Positions 14,194-14,982 of a DNA stretch of 14,982 nt are shown here, one piece after another. The DNA is taken from assembly GCA_030951095.1 (NCBI GenBank), contig JAUZQI010000127.1:1-14982 (forward strand), written 5' to 3'. This DNA comes from Mariprofundus sp. Its GTDB lineage: Bacteria; Pseudomonadota; Zetaproteobacteria; Mariprofundales; Mariprofundaceae. Below the pieces are notes generated by a model, which saw only the letters and a program-made list of their open reading frames with translations, searched no databases and was not told the DNA's origin. Within the stretch, counting starts at the first letter, position 1; each line of letters begins with the position of its first letter. Made by a program: the position numbers and the translations under genes.

Positions 14194-14982
14194 CTACGGC
14201 TCGCCGAACTTTAGTTCGCAGGCTTGCTCGTAGGTCACCAAATCGGTGATGGTCGGGTTTTCGCCGCACAGCGGGCAAGCCGGGTCTTTGTGCAATTTCA
14301 GCTTTTTCCATTCCATGCGCAGCGCATCGAAGACCATCAGTTTTCCCGCTAGTGAATCTCCGATTCCGAGCAATTCTTTCACCGCTTCCACAGCCTGAAT
14401 GGTGCCAACTGCACCTGCCAAAGCACCGAGAATTCCCGCCTCGGAGCAGGATGGAACCATGCCTGTCGGCGGCGGCTCGGGGTACAGGCAGCGGTAACAT
14501 GGCGCGCCTTTTTCCTGATGCGGCTTAAAGGTGGCCACCTGTCCCTCAAAACGGAACATGGCACCGGAAATTAACGGTTTCTTCTCGAAATAGCAGGCGT
14601 CATTGACCAGAAATCGGGTGGGAAAATTATCACAACCATCAATGATCAAATCATAATCGCGGATGATTTCGCGTACATTGTCTTCGGTAATGAAGTAATT
14701 ATACGTATTCACTTTCACATCCGGATTGAGCGCCTGCATAGTTTCACGCGCACTCTCCACTTTGGGCATGCCAACGCGATCCTGATTATGAATAATCTGG
14801 CGTTGCAAATTGGACGAATCCACCACATCCGCATCGGCAATACCGATGGTGCCAACGCCGGCTGCCGCCAGATAATAGGCGACAGGCGAACCCAGGCCGC
14901 CAGCACCGATCATGAATACTTTCGATTCGAGTAGCTTCGACTGCCCTTCCGCACCGACTTCCGGCAAAATAATATGCCGCGA
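14194..14982 (-). CDS. MoeB/ThiF/HcyF-type E1-like adenylyltransferase (5' end cut off)
   Basis: Adenylates the C-terminal glycine of a small ubiquitin-like sulfur carrier (MoaD, ThiS, CysO or HcyS type) with ATP so that sulfur can be added as a thiocarboxylate. Visible residues open SRHIILPEVGAEGQ, the standard MoeB/ThiF start, so only about 10 residues lie beyond the window edge. The nucleotide-binding GAGGLGSPVAYYLAAAGVG, DVVDSSNLQRQ with the conserved arginine, and IDGCDNFPTR are all present. PSCSEAGILG carries the E1-like catalytic-position cysteine. Zinc ligands are CYRC and CPLC. There is no rhodanese domain, unlike MoeZ or MOCS3. It is upstream of the sulfite reductase in the same direction, 245 bp apart. 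Whether it serves molybdopterin, thiamin or amino-acid sulfur transfer cannot be told; context favours sulfate-derived sulfide. Confidence 0.93.
   Translation of the reverse strand, partial: SRHIILPEVGAEGQSKLLESKVFMIGAGGLGSPVAYYLAAAGVGTIGIADADVVDSSNLQRQIIHNQDRVGMPKVESARETMQALNPDVKVNTYNYFITEDNVREIIRDYDLIIDGCDNFPTRFLVNDACYFEKKPLISGAMFRFEGQVATFKPHQEKGAPCYRCLYPEPPPTGMVPSCSEAGILGALAGAVGTIQAVEAVKELLGIGDSLAGKLMVFDALRMEWKKLKLHKDPACPLCGENPTITDLVTYEQACELKFGEP

Overview
The window reads as a chromosomal segment of a Gram-negative bacterium of roughly even base composition. It carries conserved housekeeping genes (SRP and ribosome/tRNA-modification genes), a pilus/secretion ATPase, one toxin-antitoxin pair and a sulfate-assimilation cluster. 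A proteobacterial origin fits the gene content; a Zetaproteobacteria-like host is possible, but that is only an impression. No prophage, IS element, CRISPR array, rRNA or tRNA was seen.

Layout. 18-2444 (+) encodes an 808-residue GspE/PilB/MshE-type ATPase with an unusual N-terminus of six 29-30-residue repeats. It converges on the leftward block ffh > rpsP > rimM > trmD (5437 down to 2496), which keeps the common bacterial order but has no rplS after trmD. A 283-bp spacer upstream of ffh holds an apparent ffh promoter, a hairpin-rich repeat and the promoter/operator of a rightward phd-vapC type toxin-antitoxin pair (5721-6391).

From 14982 down to 6587 everything is leftward and concerns sulfur: a MoeB/ThiF/HcyF-type E1-like adenylyltransferase (cut by the window edge), a sulfite reductase fused to a C-terminal TusA domain, a radical SAM protein with a CX9CX2C cluster motif, a DASS/SLC13-type anion permease, cysD, and then cysN after a 157-bp spacer containing a terminator-like hairpin and three more hairpins. 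The reductase, radical SAM, permease and cysD genes are separated by 2, 2 and 16 bp and are probably co-transcribed.

How they may work together: the permease would import sulfate (or a related anion), CysDN would activate it to APS, an APS/PAPS reductase not present in the window would make sulfite, and the reductase would make sulfide, possibly handed to its own TusA domain. A neighbouring E1-like enzyme recalls the Wolinella HcyF/HcyS/Sir route, in which sulfide is loaded on a carrier protein as a thiocarboxylate. The most unusual feature is that BOTH halves of the sulfite reductase carry a complete C-X5-C ... C-X3-C cluster motif, where CysI/NirA-type enzymes keep it only in the second half. 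This, the TusA fusion and the linked radical SAM gene make the cluster the best candidate here for an undescribed sulfur system.
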